Shown here: positions 8,833 through 15,659 of the stretch, in pieces
Layout: each line of letters begins with the position of its first letter
Numbering within the stretch: position 1 is the first letter of the stretch
DNA from: Leptolyngbya subtilissima AS-A7
GTDB taxonomy: Bacteria > Cyanobacteriota > Cyanobacteriia > Phormidesmidales > Phormidesmidaceae
NCBI RefSeq assembly: GCF_039962255.1
Contig: NZ_JAMPKY010000004.1
Location: 248,001 to 312,000 of the forward strand
Direction of reading: 5' to 3'
DNA length: 64,000 nt
Translations under genes and position numbers: made by a program
Notes under the pieces: model-generated
The model's database searches: none
Told to the model about the DNA's origin: nothing
The model's input: only the letters and a program-made list of their open reading frames with translations

Positions 8833-10476
8833 CTAGGGCGCAGGCACCGACCACCAAGCCAGGGCGTAGGGCTGAGTGGGTTCGCTGTGGGCCTGCTGCT
8901 GATAAATAACTCTCAGTTTGTACCGACCCGTTTCCGGAATTTGGTAAAAAATGTGTTCAATGCTGTCAACCTCGCTCACCGATGACCACACACTCTTGGT
9001 GATGTCGTCTTCGTCAGCGGGCATGAGGTAGACGTCGAGGTTGTTGAGCCCTTTGTCATTAAAGCCCTCGCCCAAATCGTAGAGGCCGTTGCTGTTGGCA
9101 TCGGCCAGTTCTACCACTCGCTCCCAGGCCAGGGTAGCCGACAAAAAGCTGCCCGCCTGAAGGGCATCGGTAAACTCGTAGTCGTGGACAGTGGCGGGTC
9201 GGGCCTCCAGCTCGGCGAAGTTCCAGCCGATGGCGGGAATGGCCTGGTCGGGGCCAGTGGCACCGGGGGCCAGCTGTTGGTAGGCGCGGTAAGCATTGAG
9301 GTGGCCAGTGCCCAGGTCGCTGTGGAGCGGAATTTTGGGGTCGCGGTAGGCATCAGACTCAATCCAGGAGCGGTTGCTGTCGTCAACCAGGGTGCGGCTC
9401 ATGCCCAGGCGCAGGCCGTCGCCGCTGTCTTTAATTTTGTCGGCGGAATTGAGCAGCACGGCTTTCATCACCATGGGGTGGCGGGCATCTAGGGACCAGT
9501 TGGGCGACCCGGTGCGAAACTGGCGATCGACAAACTGTTGCAGCAGAGCAACGGCGCCCACCACGTGGGGCGAGGCAAAGCTGGTGCCGCTAGAGCGCCG
9601 CACCTGTCCGTCGGGGTCGATGAGCTCAATGTCGCTGCCGGGGGCCACCAGGGTAATGGAGCGGCGAGGGCCTTCGTTGGTTTCGGGGGCAGCCTGGCGC
9701 GATCGCAGTGTGGGTTCGCTGCCCAGGTTAGAGTAGTCGATTTTGCTGAATTGGCCGTTGACCTGGCGCGAGTAGGCGATATTCAACCCGTTGAAGTTGT
9801 CAGTGGGAATGGGAATGCCGCCGCCGCCTTGGTTGCCCGCAATCACATACAGCGTGCCGTGCACCCGCGATGACCAGTCGATGCACTGGGTGAGCAGGGC
9901 GTTGCCATCGAGCACCGCGTTGGGGCGTGGGTCGCGGCTCAGGGGTTCGCCAAAGCTAAAGTTGATCGCCCGCACGTCACCGCCATTCTGCGACGCCACC
10001 GACTGGGAGGCGAGGCATTCTTCGGGTTGGGCGCTGCGATCGCCCAGCTCCCCCACCGCACCCGAATACAGCATGGCGGCGGGGGCAACTCCCACCCGCA
10101 GCTTGTCTTGGCTGATCATGACGCTGGCTACATTGGCGGCGTGGCCATCGACATACTCATCGGCCACAGCCCAGCCGTCGAGCACCAGCACGCGCCGCAC
10201 CATCACGGGCAGGGTTTCTGAGGCCACCTTGTCGAGGCCAAACTGGCTGGGGCGGCCAATTTCGACCTGGCCAATGGCAATTTTTTCGCCAGTCAAATTG
10301 TAGGGGGCGTCGTGCAGCCGCCGGGCGTCAATTCCCTCAGGGCCAACGGATTCGGTGAGGGCCAGCACCGGCAGGGCCAGGGGCACCAGAGCACCGATTC
10401 CCCCCAGCCAGAGCAGCGTCTTTAAACGGGGCTTTGGCCCTTGATGCTGCGTCATCCTCTTACCCCACTTCGCCAT
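8833..10476 (-). CDS. Subtilisin-like (S8) protease with Glu at the Asp position
   Basis: A 547-residue predicted secreted protease. A hydrophobic signal or anchor spans about 18-40. The S8 fold is shown by His112 (GHAANVASVM), Asn215 of the oxyanion hole (YVIAGNQG) and Ser299 (GTSFASPHVVGAVALLQ). Where most subtilases have the catalytic Asp in a DTG/DSG motif, this protein reads IAIGQVEIGRPS, placing Glu72 there; it may be catalytic, altered or inactive. A C-terminal region of about 130 residues (from WNFAELEARPATVHDYEF) looks like a beta-sandwich pre-peptidase-type domain. MTQHQ at 10455 is an alternative start. It is transcribed alone. Confidence 0.85.
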   Translation of the reverse strand: MAKWGKRMTQHQGPKPRLKTLLWLGGIGALVPLALPVLALTESVGPEGIDARRLHDAPYNLTGEKIAIGQVEIGRPSQFGLDKVASETLPVMVRRVLVLDGWAVADEYVDGHAANVASVMISQDKLRVGVAPAAMLYSGAVGELGDRSAQPEECLASQSVASQNGGDVRAINFSFGEPLSRDPRPNAVLDGNALLTQCIDWSSRVHGTLYVIAGNQGGGGIPIPTDNFNGLNIAYSRQVNGQFSKIDYSNLGSEPTLRSRQAAPETNEGPRRSITLVAPGSDIELIDPDGQVRRSSGTSFASPHVVGAVALLQQFVDRQFRTGSPNWSLDARHPMVMKAVLLNSADKIKDSGDGLRLGMSRTLVDDSNRSWIESDAYRDPKIPLHSDLGTGHLNAYRAYQQLAPGATGPDQAIPAIGWNFAELEARPATVHDYEFTDALQAGSFLSATLAWERVVELADANSNGLYDLGEGFNDKGLNNLDVYLMPADEDDITKSVWSSVSEVDSIEHIFYQIPETGRYKLRVIYQQQAHSEPTQPYALAWWSVPAP

Positions 10477-10587
10477 AGCCCTACCCTGCTGCAAATATCT
10501 CTGGGCAAACTCTATCGCAAAGGCTCTGGCCCCGGCAGGAAAACCGCTGAATCTATCTATTTCTTCAGAATCTTCTGCTGTTTTGCC

Positions 10588-12648
10588 CTAGGGTGGTGGC
10601 ATCACCTGGGCTTTGACCTGTGCCCGAGTGAGTAGGCGGCTAAGGCGCAGGGCCTGGTGACGGTAGAGCGGCAGTGGCAAGGTGCCGGGTAGCTGAGCCA
10701 TAAACTCCCGCGCGTCGCCGAGGCGGTAGCCAACCACCCGAGCTAGCTCGGTGGCCCCGTCGAACAGGGCATCGGCGGTGAGAGCTTTTTCGAGGTAAAT
10801 GTGCCAGGTGCGGGGGGCTAGTTCGTGTTGCTCAATGCGGCGCAAACCGCTAATGGTGGCCAGTACCGCCAGGCGATCGCCCGGCTGCAAGCGAGTGTCG
10901 TCGGAGGGCATGATTTTGCCGGGTTGGTCGCCATGCTGATGCCACAGGGGCACAACGCCATAGCCACAGGCCACCTCTGACAGCAGCATCTCAGCTAGGG
11001 TATCGTCGGTTTCAACCCGGTACTGGGTAATCAACACTGTCTGGTCGTAGAGGCGAAATAGGCCAATGACATGCTCACCAAAAGCCGTTGCAGCAAAGGC
11101 TTCAGCCGATAGCGCTGAGGCACAGAGCACCTCGGCAAAGGGAAAGATCTGGGCAACGCGATCGCTAAACTGGCGATCGTAGGTGCGAATGATGGCGCGG
11201 CAGTCGGGGTTGAGCCGGTGGGCCAACAGCCCCATCTCCAGGTTTTGAATTTCGTCTTCGCTAACGGCTACCACACTCTTGGCAGTGGCCAGGTTGGCCT
11301 TAGAGAGGGCGGCGTTGACATCGCCAGTCAGCAGCGGTACTTTAGGCAGCACGTCAGCATCCAGCGCCTGAGCCGAAATACCCACAATGGGCTGATCGAG
11401 TTCTTGCAGCGCCGCTACCACCTGCCGCCCGACGCGCCCCAGCCAGATCACGACTACGTGGTCTTTTTCAGGTACGGGGGGGCGGCGCTCCATAAACTCA
11501 AACCGCAGCGTGAGCAGTTTTTCGGTAAGCAGAGCATAGAGTACGCCGACAAAGGCGGCTCCGGCCACCGTTAGCAACACCCCAAAGGTCTGGAGCAGAC
11601 GCGGATGCTCAAAGTCTGCGAGAGCGGCGTAGACATCGCCGTAGCCGCCAAACAGGGTAATAAAGGTGTACAAAAACGCCTGAAACAGAGGGATGTCGTC
11701 GGGGGAATTGGCATCTAAGAGCAGGGTGCCAACCAGACACAGGATCAGTACGGTAACGCCGCAAACTGTGGCCACCCGGCGCAGCTGATGGCCAGAGCTG
11801 GTCTGCCAAATGCTAAGCAAGCCCTGCCGCAGGGCGGGCCAGTCGCCTAGGCGAGCGATCGCCTGCCTCAGTCCTCTAAATGCCCCCTGACGCAGAGGTT
11901 TGGGGGCTTCGCGATGGAGCGACCGCAGCTGGGCATCGCATTCGACCAAAACGACCTCGTCGCCGGCTCGCAGCACCGTGTCGGGCAGCCACCTGTAGAA
12001 CAGCGCTGAGGGGCTGGCAGCTACCCTATCCAGATCTGGAGCGAGGGGAGTATGGCAGAGCACCCGGCGATGACTGGTGTCTAGCTGGTGGAGCTGGCGG
12101 CGATCGCACCAGTTATGTCTTGGCTCCAGCCGCTGCATCACCACCTGAAAGCGGTGGCCGTCGAGGTTAAAGTAACCGATCAGTTCTTCCCCAAAGGCGC
12201 CTAGGGCAAAGGCCGGAGCCGCCAGCTGCGTGGGCTCAAGGGCGACAAAATTTTTGAGCTGCTGCCCCATCAGCTCGTTGAGGTTTTGCTTATCTGAACG
12301 CATCACCAGCCGCACCCGCGGGTTCAGCACCCGCGCCGTTAGGGCCGCCTCTAGATTGACCCGCTCATCCTGCGTGACCAGCAGCACCGCTCGGCACTGA
12401 CGAATTCCCGCCCGCTCCAGCACCTCTGCCGAGCGGCAGTCACCGAGTTCTAGGTGGTCAATTAAATCCCGTAGGTGGGGTACCTCCCACTGATCGGGCA
12501 GGGCGTTGTTGATGGCATGTACCGGCACCCCAAAACTCTTGAGATTGGCCACACAGTTTTGGCCCAGGCTACCCAACCCACACACCAAAAAGCCGTCGCT
12601 GGGTAAGGGTGGCGAAGACTTCAGCGGTTGAGGAACTGCGTCAAGCAC
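10588..12648 (-). CDS. K+-channel-like protein with two RCK/TrkA-N domains and an L7/L12-like tail
   Basis: A 686-residue protein. Residues 19-240 form a first TrkA-N/TrkA-C unit (Rossmann GLGSLGQN). Residues 291-312 are a transmembrane helix, 320-342 a pore loop with FGGYGDVY, and 353-378 a second helix. Residues 397-600 form a second TrkA-N/TrkA-C unit (WLGRVGRQV). This is the build of ligand-gated two-helix cation channels, although the filter reads GGYGD rather than the usual TVGYGD. The last ~70 residues (LTADALFDGATELARVVGYR onward, ending QVKAQV) resemble the ribosomal L7/L12 C-terminal fold, an unusual addition. The start is a GTG with a weak ribosome site, so the N-terminus is not certain. 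Confidence 0.85.
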   Translation of the reverse strand: MLDAVPQPLKSSPPLPSDGFLVCGLGSLGQNCVANLKSFGVPVHAINNALPDQWEVPHLRDLIDHLELGDCRSAEVLERAGIRQCRAVLLVTQDERVNLEAALTARVLNPRVRLVMRSDKQNLNELMGQQLKNFVALEPTQLAAPAFALGAFGEELIGYFNLDGHRFQVVMQRLEPRHNWCDRRQLHQLDTSHRRVLCHTPLAPDLDRVAASPSALFYRWLPDTVLRAGDEVVLVECDAQLRSLHREAPKPLRQGAFRGLRQAIARLGDWPALRQGLLSIWQTSSGHQLRRVATVCGVTVLILCLVGTLLLDANSPDDIPLFQAFLYTFITLFGGYGDVYAALADFEHPRLLQTFGVLLTVAGAAFVGVLYALLTEKLLTLRFEFMERRPPVPEKDHVVVIWLGRVGRQVVAALQELDQPIVGISAQALDADVLPKVPLLTGDVNAALSKANLATAKSVVAVSEDEIQNLEMGLLAHRLNPDCRAIIRTYDRQFSDRVAQIFPFAEVLCASALSAEAFAATAFGEHVIGLFRLYDQTVLITQYRVETDDTLAEMLLSEVACGYGVVPLWHQHGDQPGKIMPSDDTRLQPGDRLAVLATISGLRRIEQHELAPRTWHIYLEKALTADALFDGATELARVVGYRLGDAREFMAQLPGTLPLPLYRHQALRLSRLLTRAQVKAQVMPPP

Positions 12649-12815
12649 AGGGAGAGCAGGGAAGTAGAATGCCGCTATTGTAGGCGGGAGAATTGAACAG
12701 TGGCTGCTTCGCAGACAAGTTTGCGGCCAGCATGGGTCAAATGGTGAGCACTATCTCAATGCAAAACAAAATATCCTAAGCTGACCTACCGCAGAGCCGT
12801 ACTTTGGGCCTGCAA

Positions 12816-13050
12816 TGCCAAACTGCTGTGCCACATTGGCGATCTGCGTCTTCAGATCGCCAGACTGCTGTGCCAGTTTCGCCAAACTGCTGTGCCACAT
12901 TGATGATCTGAGGGCGCAGATCGCTAAACTGCTGTGCCACATCGGCGATCTGCTGTGCCAGTTTGGCGATCGCAGGGTGCGGATTGCTTTGCAAGACTAC
13001 GCGATCGCCAAACTGCTGTGCCGCATTGACGATCTGAGGATGCAGATTGC
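12816..13050 (+). repeat. Degenerate tandem repeat array (CTGCTGTGCCA units)
   Basis: At least six copies of AAACTGCTGTGCCACAT-like units alternate with GGCGATCTG/GATGATCTG spacers. CTGCTGTGCCA starts near 12823, 12865, 12887, 12929 and 12949, with a variant near 13014. On the minus strand the units read as QFGDLxxQIANVAQQ-like peptides, but the frame is broken between copies, so I do not call a gene. The flanking 12649-12815 and 13051-13204 hold nothing recognisable. TGCCA-rich DNA also occurs at 26884-27050 beside a paralogue of the neighbouring gene. Confidence 0.65.
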
Positions 13051-13204
13051 TTTGCAACGCTGCGCGATTTGCTTGGCAACGCTGTGCGAACGCTAAACTA
13101 CTGCGCCACTTCGCTCAACCGTGGCGTTTAGAGACCGGGTGCCTTGGCCCATAGCTCAGTTTGGGCAAAAGCTAGCGCGGCCCCGGCCTCTTTGATCAGT
13201 AGGG

Positions 13205-13483
13205 CTACTCCTCTATAAGTAGGGTTTTAGTCAAAATCACCATCCACGGCGTGTCTGAGGAGGCTGCGCCTACGACTCCGCCCGGCGGCACGGGGATGGG
13301 GTCGCTCCAATCGTTGGGGTCGGCGTAGCCGTGGGCATGGAGAATTTTGATGGTGCGGTCTATGGCGGCCAGGCTGCCGTAGAGCAGGTGACGCACTTTC
13401 TCGGGGTGAGTTTGGGGGTTGCTGCGCGAAGACGGCGGCAAGTTAGATGCGCCGCTGGCATCGGGTTCGAGATATTCAAACAT
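13205..13483 (-). CDS. Small conserved cyanobacterial protein, paralogue of the 27.05 kb gene
   Basis: A 92-residue protein with no known function. The core (VRHLLYGSLAAIDRTIKILH, then GYADPNDWSDPIPV, then MVILTKTLLI) matches by eye the core of the protein at 27051-27254 (VQLMVIGSAQGIETIVQTLH, GFAHVSEWSI, LMRVLTRWV). From memory, filamentous cyanobacteria carry several such small proteins with the pattern GSxxxIxxxIxxLHxxGxAxxxxWS. The start at 13483 is preceded by AAGGA with suitable spacing; the frame could extend 25 residues further upstream but that part looks unrelated. The N-terminal ~30 residues are low-complexity (Ser, Pro, Asn). Confidence 0.7.
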   Translation of the reverse strand: MFEYLEPDASGASNLPPSSRSNPQTHPEKVRHLLYGSLAAIDRTIKILHAHGYADPNDWSDPIPVPPGGVVGAASSDTPWMVILTKTLLIEE

Positions 13484-13769
13484 CGGTTCTGTTTCCTTGG
13501 CGTAGGGTTGCAAGAAACAGAACGCGAAAACCCTAGCCACCCGCAGCTTGAGGTGCAAACTGGGGGGCTAGGGTACCATGAGCCTAGCCACGCAATCTGC
13601 CTTAGAGATTTGCGGGGTTAGCTGTCGGTTGGTGCTGGTACCACCTTCCGGCAGCGCTAAAGTTTCCGAGTTCTGTATGGTCACCGCTCTGCTGAACGGC
13701 TTAACGTAAAACACTACTGATACAAAAGCTCCCCGTCAACCGTATTAACGATAGTTGCTAAAGGCAGGA

Positions 13770-14731
13770 TCAACTATCCAACGGACTTTTCACCCCCAGT
13801 CCACCTCGATTTAGAACATGGGTATAAATCATAGTGGTCTTGACATCTTTGTGGCCCAATAGCTCTTGCACCGTGCGAATGTCGTAGCCATTTTGCAGCA
13901 GATGGGTTGCAAAGCTGTGGCGAAAGGTATGGCAAGATACACGCCTTTGAATATCAGCAGCTCGAACCGCTTGTTTAACTGCCTTTTGCAAGCCACTTTC
14001 GTGAAGATGATGGCGACGACAAATGCCCGTGCGCGGATCGATAGAGCGACGCTCTGCGGGAAATACATATTGCCAAACCCATTCTCGATCAGCATTGGGA
14101 TATTTGCGTTCAAGAGCATAGGGCAAATAAACCGACCCATAGCCTTGGGCTAAATCTTGCTGGTGCAGTTGCCGAATCCCTTGAATATGATGATCTAAAG
14201 GCTCAATCAGCGCACCTGGCAGCATCGTCACTCGGCTTTCTCGCCCTTTAGCATCTCGAATGATGAGTTGACGTTAGCTAGAATCAACATCTTTAATCCG
14301 TAGCTTCAGTCCTCGGTCAGCCGTAGCCAACTACCGTAAAGCAGTTTAGCTACTAGTAGGTAGACTCCAGATAAGTTATTGAATACAGCGCTGACTTCGC
14401 TGGGCGTCAACACTGTGGGTAGGTATCGAGTAGGCCGCGCTCGGATGGCATTTAAGTTTCAGTCTGTATCTTGCTGATAAGCCTCGGGATACAAAAAGAT
14501 TAGGGCGCTGAGCGCTTGATTTTGGGTAGATGGTGCGACCTTTTGCTCAACCGCAAGGTGAGTTAAAAATGCTTCTACTTCAGCAACACCCATTTCCTTA
14601 GGTGGCCTCACCTGATGAAACGCTATGAAGCGTTTGATCCAGTGGATATAAGTTTTCTCAGTTTCATAAGAGTAGTGCCTGACTCGAAGCACCTGGCGAA
14701 CTTGGTCAAAAAGCTCATGGGTAGATGCCAC
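13770..14731 (-). pseudogene. Decayed integron integrase (intI-type tyrosine recombinase)
   Basis: An integron-type integrase reads across two frames. The N-terminal 90 residues (LFDQVRQVLRVRHYSYETEK, then MGVAEVEAFLTHLAVEQKVA) end at an in-frame TGA (14459-14461), after which LNAIRARPTRYLPTVLTPSE continues in the same frame. A one-base deletion near 14309-14312 (after YGSWLRLTE) shifts the frame, and a TAA at 14274-14276 interrupts it again before [20 protein letters not shown]. The C-terminal part retains the IntI-specific insertion ([20 protein letters not shown]) and the catalytic HTFRHS, LLGHKD and MIYTH motifs. Two nonsense codons plus a frameshift make it inactive as read. The adjacent cassette lies on the opposite strand, as in ordinary integrons. 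Confidence 0.88.
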
Positions 14732-14953
14732 GACAACGTTTGTACGGAGAACAGTATTGTGATCAATGGTACATGCTTACGCACCTCGGGCTTTGTGAAG
14801 TTATACGGAAAACTTCTGGGTAACTACCCCTAGCAAGGATAATATGCGGCAATTATCCGTATAACTGCCTTCAGAAGGTGAATTATACGGAAACTGTCGG
14901 TATAACTGCCCTCTCTAAGGCAGTTATACGGAAACTGTCGGCAGAATAAGTTG
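14732..14953. other. Probable attI/leader region of the integron, with direct and inverted repeats
   Basis: This stretch lies between the integrase start and the first cassette boundary, where attI and the cassette promoter normally sit. An 18-base direct repeat TTATACGGAAACTGTCGG occurs at 14883-14900 and 14924-14941 (41-base period), with a partial copy at 14801-14814. CCGTATAACTGCC (14857-14869) is the exact inverse of GGCAGTTATACGG (14919-14931), and 14901-14928 forms a perfect 10-bp hairpin. Repeats like these may be integrase-binding sites (inference). The stretch ends with the core site GTTAGCT at 14953-14959. Confidence 0.6.
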
Positions 14954-15600
14954 TTAGCTCTCTGAGTTGTTGCCAATGATGCCTGATGAACTGATCCACA
15001 AGATCAAACAAGCCTTTACGGATGTAGCTTATCCTGGTGACGATGCTCTTACAGCAAGCAGCTACGGTGATGAACCAGCGGCACTGATCGAGGAGTTCTC
15101 TGAAAAAAAGGATTGGCAACAACTTGATCCTCAGTTTTTGGATCAAGCCCCCGACGGCTGGGGATCTGCTTTGTCATTTTTCTCCAATGACGCGCTTCAG
15201 TTCTATCTCCCCGCCTACTTAATTGCTGATATTCGTGGCGAACTGAGGTGTGTTGACCCAGCATATCGTTTGTGTTCGTACTTAGCCTTCCCAGGAAAGA
15301 CAAAGATTGCGAAGATCTGGGGCGGCGGAACCATGGAAGAGCGTGCCCGTGAAGAATTTAATCGTTACGATGTGGCAAAGGTATCCGTCATCGTTGCTTA
15401 CCTTCAGTGGAAGCTAGAATCTGTCGAGGAGGATATTTTAATCGAGGAGGCTCTTGTAAATTATTGGTTAGACCGTAAGGTTGGTGATAACTGAAGTCGT
15501 AAGTTATATAGACAGCTAACAAGCGCGTGCACACGGAACGGAGGCATACGCTATTGACTATAAATACGAAGAACATCGCCGTCCGGTGACGCGCAGACCG
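14954..15600 (+). mobile_element. Integron gene cassette (single)
   Basis: A 647-bp unit bounded by two GTTRRRY-like core sites, GTTAGCT (14953-14959) and GTTAGAA (15600-15606), each cut after its G. The left border is the exact inverse complement of the R'' box AGCTAAC (15514-15520) of the attC at the right end. This is what is expected if the circular cassette once carried GTTAGCT as its own R' box. It holds one gene plus its attC and is oriented away from the broken integrase gene. Confidence 0.8.
14976..15494 (+). CDS. Cassette-borne DUF6714-like protein
   Basis: A 172-residue soluble acidic protein resembling DUF6714, a family of unknown function. The features seen are DELIHKIKQAFTDVAYPGDD at the start, then WQQLDPQFLDQ, SALSFFSNDALQFYLPAYLI (the most characteristic part) and a C-terminal AYLQWKLESVEED helix. 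It fills an integron cassette, so it was probably acquired by integrase action. Two adjacent ATGs (14976 and 14979) are candidate starts; a TTG further up is less likely. No ribosome site is obvious, as is common for cassette genes. Expression would depend on a promoter in the att region. Role unknown. Confidence 0.78.
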   Translation: MMPDELIHKIKQAFTDVAYPGDDALTASSYGDEPAALIEEFSEKKDWQQLDPQFLDQAPDGWGSALSFFSNDALQFYLPAYLIADIRGELRCVDPAYRLCSYLAFPGKTKIAKIWGGGTMEERAREEFNRYDVAKVSVIVAYLQWKLESVEEDILIEEALVNYWLDRKVGDN

Positions 15601-15606
15601 TTAGAA
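15514..15606 (+). other. attC recombination site
   Basis: A 93-base imperfect inverted repeat directly after the cassette gene. The left arm AGCTAACAAGCGCGTGCACA with CGGAACGG is matched by the right arm CCGTCCGGTGACGCGCAGACC followed closely by GTTAGAA. The common core reads TAAC ... GCGCGTxxAC ... CGGA(a)CGG on both arms, with unpaired extra bases on one side, as attC sites have for strand choice. The R'' box is AGCTAAC and the R' box GTTAGAA; each departs once from the consensus. Confidence 0.82.
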
Positions 15607-15659
15607 GAAAATTTTGCTCTAAGTCTAGAACTTTAGTTCCAGGGTTTTTAGAAGACGTC

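Noticed and set aside
12816-13050. Possible CRISPR array
   Set aside because: Units are imperfect and of irregular spacing, spacers are themselves similar, and no cas gene is in the window.
12776-13096. Overlapping reading frames on both strands through the CTGCTGTGCCA array
   Set aside because: The frames exist because the repeat unit lacks stops; the heptad-like peptide breaks frame between copies and there is no ribosome site, so the stretch is described as a repeat.
13617-13623. Another GTTAGCT core-like site left of the integrase
   Set aside because: A 7-mer is expected by chance, no attC-like fold surrounds it, and it lies on the wrong side of intI.
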